Of a DNA stretch of 64,000 nucleotides, positions 20,445-29,964 are shown one piece after another. Source of the stretch: Halopseudomonas bauzanensis (GTDB lineage: Bacteria; Pseudomonadota; Gammaproteobacteria; Pseudomonadales; Pseudomonadaceae); the NCBI RefSeq assembly GCF_900114735.1, contig NZ_FOUA01000004.1, positions 1-64,000 of the forward strand, read 5' to 3'. The translations under genes were made by a program, and so were the position numbers. Within the stretch, counting starts at the first letter, position 1. Each line of letters opens with the position of its first letter. A model generated the notes under the pieces. The model was not told the origin of the DNA. It did not search any database and worked only from the letters and a program-made list of their open reading frames with translations.

Positions 20445-23400
20445 TCAGCCGGTGATCTCATGCCAGAGTTTCTTCAGGCGCTTCTCCGATACGGGTACTT
20501 TGGTCCCCAACTGTTGGGCAAACAACGATACCCGGTATTCTTCCAGCATCCAGCGCCACTGCTCCAGACGCTCATCCTGTCGGCCTTCCAGCCGGTAGCG
20601 CTCGACCCGGGTGCGGTGCTGCTCGCTGAACTGCTGGATCTCGTCAGTCCAGACCCGATCACGCTGCACCTGTCCGGGCAGTTTGTCCAGCCGCTGTTCA
20701 ATAGCTGTGAAGTAGCGCGGATACTGCCCCAGCCACTGCGCCGGCACGGCGCGCACGAAGCCTTTGAATACCAGCTGCCCCAGCTGTTCGCGGATATCAT
20801 TCATGGCGATAGCCCGGGCCAGGTCGATCTTGCCCTTGAGGCGCTTCTGTACCGCATGCCAGGCCTTGAGAATGCTCAGTACCTGCGCCGCGAGTTTCTC
20901 CGCAGTGGGCACGAACTCCGCCCTGCCCGCCTCGACCCGCGCCTGCAGCTGCGCCGGGCTGCGCGGCAAGGGTTCGCCCGCAGGCAGACAGGCCCGATCC
21001 ACTGCCGCCAGCAGCACATCTTCAGTCAGTTGTTGCTGATTGCCGAAGTCACGGTAATAGATCGCCGCTTCCTTGAGCGCGCCCAGCTTCTGACGCAGGA
21101 ATTTGGCCTGCTCGGACAGAGCCTGCAACAGCAACCGCTGCACCCCGAGGCGATGGGCCTGTTCCGCCTGGGCCGGATTATCGAACAGTTGCTCGGTCAC
21201 CCCATCGCCCTGCTCTGCCCAGGCCGGCCAGAAGTCCACGTCGATACCAGCCTGCCGGCGGCTGACTTTCAGAGGTAACTCGGCCTGACCGGCCGGCACG
21301 CTGGTCTGCGCCGCAGGTGCCGCCTCGACCGACGCCTGACGATCCGCCAAGCGCCCGCTCAACTGGCTGCACAGCGCACTGTAGTCTCGGCCCGAGGCGA
21401 TTTCCTTGCCTTCGGCATCCACTACCTCAATGCGCATCAACAGATGTTCTTCAAGACTGATGTCGGCCCAGGCTTCCTCGTCCAGACGTACGCCGGTCAT
21501 CCGCGTGAGCTCCCGGCCCAGGGCTTGAGTCAACTTGCCCTCGCCGAAGGGCATTCGCTCCAGTGCCGCCCGGACAAAATCGGGCACCGGCACGAAATTC
21601 TTGCGCAGCGCCTTGGGCAGGCCGCGTACCAGCGCCACGCATTTGTCATACAACAGGCCGGGCACCAGCCATTCCAGCCGCTCCTCAGGCAACTGCCGCA
21701 GCAGGGCCATGGGCACCTTCAGGGTGACACCGTCAGCAGGATGGCCCGGCTCGAAATGATAGCTGAGCGGCAACGCGACCCGTTGCCAGCGCAGGGTATC
21801 CGGATACTGCTCCGCGCTGACCTCGTTGGCCTCACGCTGCAGGAGGTCCTCACGGGTCATGTGCAGCAGTTTTGGCTGATCCTGGCTGGTGCGCTTGACC
21901 CAGCGCTCAAAGCTGGCCAGTTGATATATATCCTCCGGGACTCGCTGATCGAAGAACCGATACAGGGTCTCATCATCGACCAGAATGTCACGCTTGCGCG
22001 CCTTGGCCTCCAGCGCATCCAGCTCCTCCAACAAGGCCTGATTGGCACGGTTGAAGGCGGCGCGCCCATGCCATTGCCCTTCCACCAGCGCATGACGAAT
22101 GAACAGTTCGCGGGACACCACCGGGTCGATGGGGCCAAAATGAACCTTGCGCCGCGGCACAATGATCAGCCCGTAGAGCGTGACCTGCTCGAAAGCCACT
22201 ACCTGGCCGCGCTTCTTTTCCCAATGGGGCTCGCTGTGGCTGGTCTTGGTCAGGTGACCGGCCAGAGGCTCCACCCACAAGGGATCGATCTTGGCGACCA
22301 GCCGGCCATAGAGCCGCCGGGTTTCGGTCAGCTCCGCGACCATCACCCAGGCCGGGCGCTTTTTCGCCAGGGCCGAGGATGGATGCAGCATGAACCGACG
22401 CTGCCGTGCGCCGAGATAATCCCCCTCCTCGGTCTTGTTACCCAGGTGGCTCAGCAGACCGGCCAGCAGCGCCTTGTGCACCGGGTTATAACCGGCTGGC
22501 TCGGGATTACTCTGCAGGCCCAGGTCCCGGCAGGTGAGCAACAGCTGACGGTGGGTTTCCCGCCATTCCCGCATCCGCAGGTAATTGAGGAACTGTCGCC
22601 GGCACCAGCTACGCAACTGGTTCTGCGACAGGTCCTGCCGCTGCTCCTCGAAACCGCGCCACAGGTTGACGAAGGCGGCAAAGTCGGACTGATCATCGCG
22701 CCATTGGGCATGGGCCTGATCTGCCGCCTGTTGGCGCTCGATCGGCCGCTCCCGCGGGTCTTGCACGGCCAGCGCACTGGCGATGATCAGTACCTCCTGC
22801 AAGCTGCCCAGCACTGCGGCTTCGATCAGCATGCGGCCGATACGTGGGTCCACCGGCAGTCGCGCCAACTGGCGGCCCACCTCGGTGATACTGCCGTCTC
22901 GCTCGACCGCGCCCAGCTCCTGCAACAGGTTGAAGCCGTCGCTGATGGCACGACCGTCCGGCGGCTCGATGAAAGGAAAGTCTTCGATCCGGCCCAGGCG
23001 CAGATGCAGCATCTGCAGAATCACCGCCGCCAGGTTGGTCCGCAGGATTTCCGGGTCGGTGAATTCAGGGCGCCCAAGGAAATCCGCCTCGTCATACAGG
23101 CGCACGCAGATACCCGGCGCCACGCGGCCACAACGCCCCTTGCGCTGATTGGCGCTGGCCTGGGACACCGGCTCGATCGGCAGCCGTTGCACCTTGGAGC
23201 GTGGACTGTAACGACTGATCCGCACCTCACCAGGGTCAATCACGTAGACGATGCCCGGCACCGTCAGCGAGGTCTCGGCCACGTTGGTTGACAGAATCAC
23301 CCGGCGCCCGGCATGGCTGGCAAAGATCTTCTGCTGCTCTGCCACTGACAACCGGGCGTACAGCGGCAAGATCTCGGTATGCTTCAGATTGGCCTTGCGC

Positions 23401-24338
23401 AGGAAGTCGGCGGTATCGCGGATCTCCCGCTCGCCGGGCAGAAAGACCAGCGCATCCCCCGGCGGCTTGCCGGTAGCCCGCTCATGGGCGTCCAGTTCGC
23501 GCAGCGCCGCGAGGATACCCTGATCGATGCTCAGGTCTTCCTCGACACGATTGCCCTCCTCGTCCACCTCCGCCGACAACGGCCGATACCAGACATCCAC
23601 CGGGAAGGTGCGGCCCGACACTTCAATGATGGGCGCATCGTTGAAATGGGCGGAAAAGCGCTCCAGGTCGATAGTGGCCGAGGTGATGATGACCTTGAGG
23701 TCCGGCCGCAGCGGCAGAATGGTTTTCAGGTAACCGAGCAGAAAGTCGATATTCAGACTGCGCTCGTGGGCCTCGTCGATGATCAGGGTGTCATAGCGTG
23801 ACAGCAGGCGGTCATTCTGGGTTTCGGCAAGCAGGATGCCGTCGGTCATCAATTTGACCAGGGTGCGCTCATTGCTCTGGTCAGTGAAGCGCACCTGGAA
23901 ACCGACCAGCTCGCCCAGGGGCGTACCCAGCTCCTCGGCCACCCGGCTGGCAACACTGCGCGCTGCCAGGCGCCGCGGCTGGGTATGGCCAATCAGGCCA
24001 CGGGCGCCCCGCCCCAGTTCCAGGCAGATTTTCGGTAACTGGGTGGTCTTGCCCGAACCAGTCTCCCCGGCGATCACCACGACCTGGCTGCCCATGATGG
24101 CGCGTTTGATCTCGTCACGCTTGGCGGCAATCGGCAGGCTGTCGTCATAGCGTACCGTGGGTACACTCTCACGCCGTGCCGTCACCTTGGCGCAGGAGGT
24201 TTTCAGCTGCTCCAGCCACCGCTCCAGCCGTGCGGGTTCCGGTTGCTTGCCCAGGCTCTGCAACTGGCGTTGCAGTCGGGGGCGCTCAGCGGACATGGCG
24301 TGGTCGAGATTGGCGGCAAGGGTATCGAGATCGGTCAT
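20445..24338 (-). CDS. hrpA: ATP-dependent RNA helicase HrpA
   Basis: A 1297-residue DEAH-box helicase of full HrpA length. Motifs: Walker A GETGSGKT (residues 91-98), DEAH in IIDEAHERSLN, SAT motif ITSATID, and the motif VI region QRKGRCGRVAPG. It is followed by the helicase-associated (HA2)/OB region and the long C-terminal domain specific to HrpA. It unwinds structured RNA or resolves stalled ribosomes. AGGAAAGC precedes the ATG. An antisense open frame across it is a shadow of high GC. Confidence 0.95.
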   Translation of the reverse strand: MTDLDTLAANLDHAMSAERPRLQRQLQSLGKQPEPARLERWLEQLKTSCAKVTARRESVPTVRYDDSLPIAAKRDEIKRAIMGSQVVVIAGETGSGKTTQLPKICLELGRGARGLIGHTQPRRLAARSVASRVAEELGTPLGELVGFQVRFTDQSNERTLVKLMTDGILLAETQNDRLLSRYDTLIIDEAHERSLNIDFLLGYLKTILPLRPDLKVIITSATIDLERFSAHFNDAPIIEVSGRTFPVDVWYRPLSAEVDEEGNRVEEDLSIDQGILAALRELDAHERATGKPPGDALVFLPGEREIRDTADFLRKANLKHTEILPLYARLSVAEQQKIFASHAGRRVILSTNVAETSLTVPGIVYVIDPGEVRISRYSPRSKVQRLPIEPVSQASANQRKGRCGRVAPGICVRLYDEADFLGRPEFTDPEILRTNLAAVILQMLHLRLGRIEDFPFIEPPDGRAISDGFNLLQELGAVERDGSITEVGRQLARLPVDPRIGRMLIEAAVLGSLQEVLIIASALAVQDPRERPIERQQAADQAHAQWRDDQSDFAAFVNLWRGFEEQRQDLSQNQLRSWCRRQFLNYLRMREWRETHRQLLLTCRDLGLQSNPEPAGYNPVHKALLAGLLSHLGNKTEEGDYLGARQRRFMLHPSSALAKKRPAWVMVAELTETRRLYGRLVAKIDPLWVEPLAGHLTKTSHSEPHWEKKRGQVVAFEQVTLYGLIIVPRRKVHFGPIDPVVSRELFIRHALVEGQWHGRAAFNRANQALLEELDALEAKARKRDILVDDETLYRFFDQRVPEDIYQLASFERWVKRTSQDQPKLLHMTREDLLQREANEVSAEQYPDTLRWQRVALPLSYHFEPGHPADGVTLKVPMALLRQLPEERLEWLVPGLLYDKCVALVRGLPKALRKNFVPVPDFVRAALERMPFGEGKLTQALGRELTRMTGVRLDEEAWADISLEEHLLMRIEVVDAEGKEIASGRDYSALCSQLSGRLADRQASVEAAPAAQTSVPAGQAELPLKVSRRQAGIDVDFWPAWAEQGDGVTEQLFDNPAQAEQAHRLGVQRLLLQALSEQAKFLRQKLGALKEAAIYYRDFGNQQQLTEDVLLAAVDRACLPAGEPLPRSPAQLQARVEAGRAEFVPTAEKLAAQVLSILKAWHAVQKRLKGKIDLARAIAMNDIREQLGQLVFKGFVRAVPAQWLGQYPRYFTAIEQRLDKLPGQVQRDRVWTDEIQQFSEQHRTRVERYRLEGRQDERLEQWRWMLEEYRVSLFAQQLGTKVPVSEKRLKKLWHEITG

Positions 24339-24391
24339 GCTTTCCTGTCTGTCAAAGGTACGTCATGCGGGGCAATTCAGGCGGCAGCACG

Positions 24392-24425
24392 AAAAAGCCC
24401 CGCCCGGAGGACCCGGGCGGGGCTT
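24392..24425 (-). terminator. Intrinsic terminator after fadD1
   Basis: 13-bp GC-rich arms, AAGCCCCGCCCGG (24395-24407) and CCGGGCGGGGCTT (24413-24425), with an A run on the left giving T on the minus strand. It separates fadD1 from hrpA. Confidence 0.92.
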
Positions 24426-24446
24426 ATTGTCGCAAAGAATCGGGCG

Positions 24447-26135
24447 TTATGCTGCGCCGAGTTTCTTCAGTTCCTCGTCACGCAGCTCGCGGCGCAGGAT
24501 CTTGCCAACGTTGGTAGTCGGCAGGCTGTCGCGGAACTCCACGTCCTTGGGCACCTTGTAAGCGGTCAGCTTGTCGCGCATGTGAGTCTTGACCTGTTCG
24601 GCGGTCAGCTGCGCACCCGGCTCCCTGACCACGAACACCTTGATCGCCTCGCCGGACTTGTCGCTGGGAACGCCGATGGCTGCGCATTGCAGTACACCCG
24701 GGATCGCCGCCATCACATCTTCCAACTCGTTGGGATAGACGTTGAAGCCGGACACCACGATCATATCCTTCTTGCGGTCGACGATGCGCATGTAGCCGTC
24801 TTCCTGGATGATGGCGATATCACCGGTCTGCAACCAGCCGTCCGCGCTAAGCACTTCATCGGTAGCCTCCTGCCGCTGCCAATAGCCCTTCATCACTTGC
24901 GGGCCCTTGACGCACAACTCGCCGCGCTCACCCACCGGCAGCTCCTGACCATCGTCATCAATCACCTTGCACAGAGTCGAAGGGACCGGGATACCGATGG
25001 TGCCCAGTTGCGTGGCATGGGTCGGGTTGACCGAGACCACCGGACTGGTTTCAGTCATGCCGTAGCCTTCGGACACCTCACAACCCGTCACCTTGTGCCA
25101 GCGCTCGGCGGTAGCCTGTTGCAGGGCCATGCCGCCGGACAGGGTCAGCTTCATGCCGCTGAAGTCCAGTTGACGGAACTGCTCGTTGTTGCACAGGGCG
25201 GCAAACAGGGTGTTAAGACCAACAAAGGCGCTGAAGCGGTACTGCTTCATTTCCTTGACGGTCGCCGGGATATCCCGCGGGTTGGTAATCAGAACGTTCT
25301 GCCCTCCCAGCAGCATGACCGACATGCAATGGAAGGTGAAAGCGTAGATGTGATAGAGCGGCAGCGGACAGATGATGACCTCTTCGCCCTCTTTCATGTT
25401 CTCCGGCATCATCACCTTGCACTGCAGCATATTGGCCAGCAGGTTGCGATGCGTCAGCATGGCCCCTTTGGCCACGCCGGTGGTGCCGCCGGTGTATTGC
25501 AGCACAGCGGTATCTTCAGCGCTGGGATTGGCTTCACGGAAGTCGGCCTTGGCACCGACCTTCATGGCCTTGGTGAAAGGCACCGAGCCGGGAATGGACC
25601 AGGCAGGAACCATCTTCTTCACATGCTTGACCACCGCGTTGACCAGCACCCGCTTGAGCGGCGGCAGCATGTCGCCGACCTCGGTCACGATGACGTGTTT
25701 GACGCCAGTCTTCGGCACCACTTCCTCCGCCAGGTGCGCCATGTTGGCCAGGCAGACCAGCGCCTTGGCACCGGAATCGTTGAACTGGTGTTCCATTTCC
25801 CGGGCGGTGTACAGCGGATTGGTGTTGACCACTACATAGCCGGCGCGCATGGCACCGAACACGACGATGGGGTACTGCAACACGTTCGGCAGCTGTACGG
25901 CGATACGGTCGCCCGGCTGCAGACCGGCATGGGTCTGCAGGTAGGCAGCAAACTCACCTGACAGGTGATACATTTCGCCCCAGGTAATGGTCTTGCCGAG
26001 GTTGGTAAAGGCTGGCCTGTCGGCGAAACGCTCGCATGAATCCTTGAGGACCGCCAGAACATTGGGGTATTGATCAGGATTGATCTCGGTGGGAATGCCC
26101 TCCGGATACTTGTCGGTCCAAAAACTCGCGTGCAT
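24447..26135 (-). CDS. fadD1: Long-chain fatty acid-CoA ligase FadD1
   Basis: A 562-residue AMP-forming acyl-CoA synthetase that activates fatty acids to acyl-CoA with ATP at the inner membrane. P-loop YTGGTTGVAKGAML, the GYGMTETSPV motif, GWLQTGDIA and the FACS signature region DRKKDMIVVSGFNVYPNE are complete. The start at 26135 (MHASFWTDKYPEG) has AGGGGG upstream; ten further in-frame residues are excluded. It lies downstream of a paralogue (fadD2) but is separated from it by a terminator and over 300 bases, so it has its own promoter. Confidence 0.94.
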   Translation of the reverse strand: MHASFWTDKYPEGIPTEINPDQYPNVLAVLKDSCERFADRPAFTNLGKTITWGEMYHLSGEFAAYLQTHAGLQPGDRIAVQLPNVLQYPIVVFGAMRAGYVVVNTNPLYTAREMEHQFNDSGAKALVCLANMAHLAEEVVPKTGVKHVIVTEVGDMLPPLKRVLVNAVVKHVKKMVPAWSIPGSVPFTKAMKVGAKADFREANPSAEDTAVLQYTGGTTGVAKGAMLTHRNLLANMLQCKVMMPENMKEGEEVIICPLPLYHIYAFTFHCMSVMLLGGQNVLITNPRDIPATVKEMKQYRFSAFVGLNTLFAALCNNEQFRQLDFSGMKLTLSGGMALQQATAERWHKVTGCEVSEGYGMTETSPVVSVNPTHATQLGTIGIPVPSTLCKVIDDDGQELPVGERGELCVKGPQVMKGYWQRQEATDEVLSADGWLQTGDIAIIQEDGYMRIVDRKKDMIVVSGFNVYPNELEDVMAAIPGVLQCAAIGVPSDKSGEAIKVFVVREPGAQLTAEQVKTHMRDKLTAYKVPKDVEFRDSLPTTNVGKILRRELRDEELKKLGAA

Positions 26136-26265
26136 GAATACCCCCTGTAATGCGTCCGGTTGCAATTACCGCTGCTATTGTATTTTGGTTATCGAAGCTC
26201 TGGCCTCGGCTGGCCTAGCCAGTCCGGGATGGTGCGGTGAGCCCCTACTATCAGGCAGAATCAGG

Positions 26266-26305
26266 TTTCGACCTTTTGTGAATATTTCATCCATTCCGGT
26301 CGAAA
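26266..26305. promoter_or_regulatory. Inverted repeat in the fadD1 upstream region
   Basis: Perfect 8-base arms TTTCGACC (26266-26273) and GGTCGAAA (26298-26305) flank 24 bases of AT-richer sequence. It lies about 130 bases upstream of the fadD1 start, within the 309-base gap 26136-26444, whose only other recognisable element is the fadD2 terminator. It could be a looped operator or an RNA hairpin; no regulator is assigned. Confidence 0.4.
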
Positions 26306-26392
26306 AGTGGCTGCAGCCTAACAGCTTTTTTGGGCTCAGGCCATAGCGCGGAAGTGATCCGAAGTGACGGAGAAAAGCGGGACGAGAAGGAC

Positions 26393-26422
26393 AAAAACCG
26401 ACTGATCAGTCAGCCGGTTTTT
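26393..26422 (-). terminator. Terminator after fadD2 (possibly bidirectional)
   Basis: Stem ACCGACTGA (26397-26405) with TCAGCCGGT (26410-26418), one mismatch, 4-base loop, with A tract before and T tract after. Read on the minus strand it follows the fadD2 stop at 26445 by about 25 bases. Confidence 0.8.
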
Positions 26423-26444
26423 GTATTCGACAATCAATGGAAAG

Positions 26445-28130
26445 TTACTGGTCGCGCAATTCCCGACGCAGGATCTTGCCAACCGGACTCATGGGCAGCG
26501 AGTCGCGGATCTCATAATGCTTGGGTACCTTGTAGCCGGTGAAATTGGAGCGGCAATAGGCTTTCAGCTCCTCCACCGTCAGATCAGCGACCGAGGGCAC
26601 GACAAACAGCTTCACTGCCTCGCCCGACTTCTCGTCCGGTACTCCGATCACCGCTGCGCTGGCCACCTTGGGGTGAGCCGAGACTACATCTTCAATCTCG
26701 TTGGGGTAGACGTTGAAACCGGACACAATCACCAGGTCCTTGATCCGGTCCACGATGCTGACGAAGCCGTCCTCATCGATCACGGCAACATCACCGGTCT
26801 TGAACCAGCCATCGGCATCCATCGCCTCGGCAGTGGCTTCGTCGCGCTGCCAGTAGCCTTTCATCACTTGTGGCCCCTTGACGCATAACTCGCCGCGCTC
26901 ACCCAACGGCAGCTCGACGCCATTTTCATCAATCACCTTCACCGCCGTGCCGGGTACCGGCAAACCCACGGTGCCCAGTCTCGCCAGGCCATCCCCGGGA
27001 CTGGAGCAGACCACCGGTGAACACTCGGTCAAGCCATAGCCTTCACCGATACCGCTGCCGGTTCTGCTCTGCCAGCGCTCGGCCGTCGCCTTGACCAATG
27101 CGGTGCCGCCGGAGGTGGTGCTCTTGAGTCGGGTGAAATCCAGCTCGTCGAACTCCGGATGCTCCATCAGCGCGACGAACAGCGTATTCAGCCCGACGAT
27201 CGAAGAAAACTGCCACTTCTTCAATTCCTTGATGAAGCCCGGGATATCACGCGGATTGGTGATAAGCACGTTGTGGTGCCCGGCCAGCATCATGCACATG
27301 CAATTCACGGTAAACGCGAAGATGTGGTACAGCGGCAGGGGCGCGATGATTACCTCACCGCCGTCGGGCAGCAACCGCTGGCCGTCCTGGCCCAGCTGCT
27401 GCAGGTTGGCATGCACCTGCAACATGTTGGCCACCAGGTTGCCATGGGTCAGCATGGCGCCCTTGGCCACCCCGGTGGTGCCGCCGGTGTATTGCAGTAC
27501 GGCAATATCATCCAGCGTGCGGGTGACCGGCATGGGCGACAGGTTCTGGCAACGAGCCAGCGCCTTCTTGAATGACACCGCCTGTGGCAGACGATAGGTC
27601 GGCACCATTTTCTTCACATGCTTGACCGCGGCATTGATCAGCAGCCCCTTGACCGGCGGCAGCATATCGCCCATGCGCGCCTCGAACAGGTACTTGATCT
27701 CGGTATCAGGCAGCACTTCCTGCACCAGGTGGCCGAACAGGTTCATGTAGATCAACGCACGCGCACCGGAGTCGGTGAACTGATGGCGCATTTCCCGGGC
27801 GGTGTACAGCGGGTTGGTATTGACCACCACCAGCCCAGCGCGCATGGCGCCGAAGACGGCGATGGGAAACTGCAACACGTTGGGCATCTGAATGGCGATA
27901 CGGTCGCCGGGTTTGAGGTCGGTATAGTTCTGGATGTAGCTGGCGAAGGCTGCGGATTGGCGTTCCAGCTCACCGTAGCTCAGGGTTACCCCCATGTTGG
28001 TGAAGGCCGGCGTGTCGGCATGCTGCGCGCAGGACGATTCGAATACTTCGATGATTGAATTGAACTGACTCAGATCAATATCGTGAGCCACCCCCGGTGG
28101 GCGTTTGTCATTCCAGAATGATGCTTCCAT
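26445..28130 (-). CDS. fadD2: Long-chain fatty acid-CoA ligase FadD2
   Basis: A 561-residue acyl-CoA synthetase paralogous to FadD1. P-loop YTGGTTGVAKGAMLTHGN, GYGLTECSPV, GWFKTGDVAVI and DRIKDLVIVSGFNVYPNE are present. It diverges from FadD1 mainly in the acyl-binding region (RTGSGIGEG versus VTGCEVSEG), consistent with different chain-length or substrate preference, as known for the P. putida and P. aeruginosa pair. Divergently transcribed from the PhaJ-like hydratase gene, with a palindrome between them. Confidence 0.94.
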   Translation of the reverse strand: MEASFWNDKRPPGVAHDIDLSQFNSIIEVFESSCAQHADTPAFTNMGVTLSYGELERQSAAFASYIQNYTDLKPGDRIAIQMPNVLQFPIAVFGAMRAGLVVVNTNPLYTAREMRHQFTDSGARALIYMNLFGHLVQEVLPDTEIKYLFEARMGDMLPPVKGLLINAAVKHVKKMVPTYRLPQAVSFKKALARCQNLSPMPVTRTLDDIAVLQYTGGTTGVAKGAMLTHGNLVANMLQVHANLQQLGQDGQRLLPDGGEVIIAPLPLYHIFAFTVNCMCMMLAGHHNVLITNPRDIPGFIKELKKWQFSSIVGLNTLFVALMEHPEFDELDFTRLKSTTSGGTALVKATAERWQSRTGSGIGEGYGLTECSPVVCSSPGDGLARLGTVGLPVPGTAVKVIDENGVELPLGERGELCVKGPQVMKGYWQRDEATAEAMDADGWFKTGDVAVIDEDGFVSIVDRIKDLVIVSGFNVYPNEIEDVVSAHPKVASAAVIGVPDEKSGEAVKLFVVPSVADLTVEELKAYCRSNFTGYKVPKHYEIRDSLPMSPVGKILRRELRDQ

Positions 28131-28223
28131 TTTAATCCTTCTCTCCCGTTGGGGCGCTGACTGTCAGGCCAGGCACCTGCGCTGTTATTATCCAAGCCAA
28201 AATTACCAGCAATAGCAAAAAAC

Positions 28224-28240
28224 ACAAAACCGCGTTCTGT
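28224..28240. promoter_or_regulatory. Palindrome between fadD2 and phaJ-like gene
   Basis: ACAAAAC (28224-28230), CGC, GTTCTGT (28234-28240): 7-base arms with one mismatch. It lies in the 167-base divergent gap. The AAAC-N3-GTT core resembles the published PsrA consensus (G/CAAAC-N2-4-GTTTG/C), but imperfectly. Confidence 0.4.
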
Positions 28241-28297
28241 TTCATCAATTGTCTGAATACGGTTGCATGTCAACCCAGACACTATCGGAGTTTTTCC

Positions 28298-28765
28298 ATG
28301 TCCATGCTAGAAAACCGCACCTACGATGAAGTCCGTGTAGGCGACACCGCCAGTGTCAGCCATATCGTCAGCGAACGGGACCTGATTCTGTTTGCCACTG
28401 TTTCGGGAGATGTGAATCCGGTGCATCTCGACCAGCAGTTTGCCGAGACCACCCCGTTCAAGGGCCGCATCGCCCACGGCATGCTGTCGGGCGCGCTCAT
28501 CTCCGCCGCGATCGCCTGCGAGCTGCCCGGGCCGGGCACTATCTATATAGGCCAGGAGTTGAACTTCCTGCGGCCGGTACGTCTTGATGATGAGATCCGC
28601 ATTGAATTGGAAGTACTGGAAAAGCTGCCGAAGAACCGGCTGAAGATTGCCACCCGCGTGATCAATCAGGATGGCAAGAAGGTGGTGGACGGCGCGGCAA
28701 CCGTGATGGCGCCCACCGAGAAAGTGCGTCTGGAGCGCACCCAGTTGCCCGAGGTCAGCTACTGA
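28298..28765 (+). CDS. MaoC-like (R)-specific enoyl-CoA hydratase (PhaJ family)
   Basis: A 155-residue hot-dog-fold hydratase. The active-site signature FATVSGDVNPVHLD (catalytic Asp and His) and GRIAHGMLSG are intact. It hydrates trans-2-enoyl-CoA to (R)-3-hydroxyacyl-CoA, a route from beta-oxidation into polyhydroxyalkanoate or other lipids. The neighbouring acyl-CoA ligases support this. No PHA synthase is visible in the window, so its end use is open. Which PhaJ paralogue this is cannot be decided by eye. Confidence 0.9.
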   Translation: MSMLENRTYDEVRVGDTASVSHIVSERDLILFATVSGDVNPVHLDQQFAETTPFKGRIAHGMLSGALISAAIACELPGPGTIYIGQELNFLRPVRLDDEIRIELEVLEKLPKNRLKIATRVINQDGKKVVDGAATVMAPTEKVRLERTQLPEVSY

Positions 28766-28780
28766 TCTGCTCTACAAACG

Positions 28781-28817
28781 ACAAGGCCGCCATCAGCTGA
28801 GCGGACGGCGGCCTTGT
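28781..28817. terminator. Bidirectional terminator between phaJ-like gene and transporter
   Basis: 11-bp arms ACAAGGCCGCC (28781-28791) and GGCGGCCTTGT (28807-28817) between two convergent genes. There is no long T run on either side, so strength is uncertain. Confidence 0.65.
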
Positions 28818-28833
28818 TCATGAACCGAGATCG

Positions 28834-29940
28834 TCAGATTCGGCTCTGGGCCTCCTTGGCCAGCTCTTCGGTGGAACGCTTGCGGGTGCGAATCCAGCTC
28901 GCCGCGATGGCGATGATCAACACCAGCCCAACCACACCCAGCATCGGATAGACGGTACCCACCAGCTTGGTGAAGCCGACCTGGCTCAAGCCCAGCCCGA
29001 CCACCGTGAAGATGGCACTCAAGACTTTGAAGCGCTTGGTTTCTGGAGCAGCAAAACGGGCGCTGAAGGCAAAGAACATCCCGACCGCCGTACTGTAGAT
29101 CATGGCGACCAGCGCCAGGGACAGGAGCACCGCCAGCCATGGATGAATATTCTGCGCCAGCATCAGTGTGGGGATCTCGATACCCTGCAGCTTGTCCAGG
29201 TTGGCAAACAGGCCGATGCTCAACAGGATGATCAGAAAGCCCAACCCCAAACCTCCTACCACACCACCGCGCCCAGCCGCTCTCGGCGATTTGGTCAGGC
29301 CGCCGATGACTGCCAGCATGGGAAAGCCCACGGCGATATTGAAGGATGCGTAGAGCAAGCCACTCAAGGCCCAGTGCGATACTTCAGCGCCAAGGAAGGT
29401 GATGACCGGTACTTCAGTTGCCGCCTGGTTCAGCTCTTCGGTAGAACCGGTGCTGGTGACAATGGAGTAGACCATGATCGCCAGAACCAGAATCAACAGG
29501 AACGGCATAACCGCACTGATCAGGTTGATGATGCCCTTGACGTTCAGACACAGGGTGCCGATCACCAGCACGGTCATCAGGACGGAACCCACCAGCGGGT
29601 CCAGACCAAACTGCTGGGCGAGGGTCGAGCCCGCGCCAGCGAGCATGACCACACCCACGCCGTACAGAAAGAACGACAGAATAAGATCGACGACAAAACC
29701 CGCTTGCTTGCCGAAAATGATGTAGAGCACCTGCTTATGCGATCCGGCCTGCATGATGGAGCTGATGCGGGCGATCTGCATGCCCAGGAAGGCAAAAAGC
29801 ACGGCTGATACAACCGATCCTGCAACCCCGGCAATACCGTAACCGGTGAAGAATTGCAGCACTTCGTTACCGGAGGCAAAGCCGCCACCGATAACCACGG
29901 ACATGTACGCCAAGGCAATTTGCCAAGAGTTTTTGTTCAT
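28834..29940 (-). CDS. YkvI-family membrane transporter, third gene of the dad operon
   Basis: A 368-residue integral membrane protein with about ten hydrophobic segments. The N-terminus ALAYMSVVIGGGFASGNEVLQF is the unwound first helix seen in LeuT-fold carriers of the COG3949 (YkvI) group. It starts 24 bases after the RidA gene, which itself overlaps dadA, so the three form one operon. In the pseudomonad dad locus I know, an alanine racemase gene (dadX) sits beside dadA; here this transporter takes its place. Transport of alanine or another amino acid is a reasonable guess from context; no substrate is shown. Confidence 0.82.
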   Translation of the reverse strand: MNKNSWQIALAYMSVVIGGGFASGNEVLQFFTGYGIAGVAGSVVSAVLFAFLGMQIARISSIMQAGSHKQVLYIIFGKQAGFVVDLILSFFLYGVGVVMLAGAGSTLAQQFGLDPLVGSVLMTVLVIGTLCLNVKGIINLISAVMPFLLILVLAIMVYSIVTSTGSTEELNQAATEVPVITFLGAEVSHWALSGLLYASFNIAVGFPMLAVIGGLTKSPRAAGRGGVVGGLGLGFLIILLSIGLFANLDKLQGIEIPTLMLAQNIHPWLAVLLSLALVAMIYSTAVGMFFAFSARFAAPETKRFKVLSAIFTVVGLGLSQVGFTKLVGTVYPMLGVVGLVLIIAIAASWIRTRKRSTEELAKEAQSRI

Positions 29941-29964
29941 CTTACTTATCTCAACTTGTTAGAT

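Noticed and set aside
21444..23291. A 615-codon open frame antisense to hrpA
   Set aside because: Same reason: the opposite strand encodes an intact HrpA with all helicase motifs.
24243..25961. A 572-codon frame antisense to fadD1
   Set aside because: Overlaps the whole FadD1 coding region and mirrors its codon positions; translation has no plausible fold.
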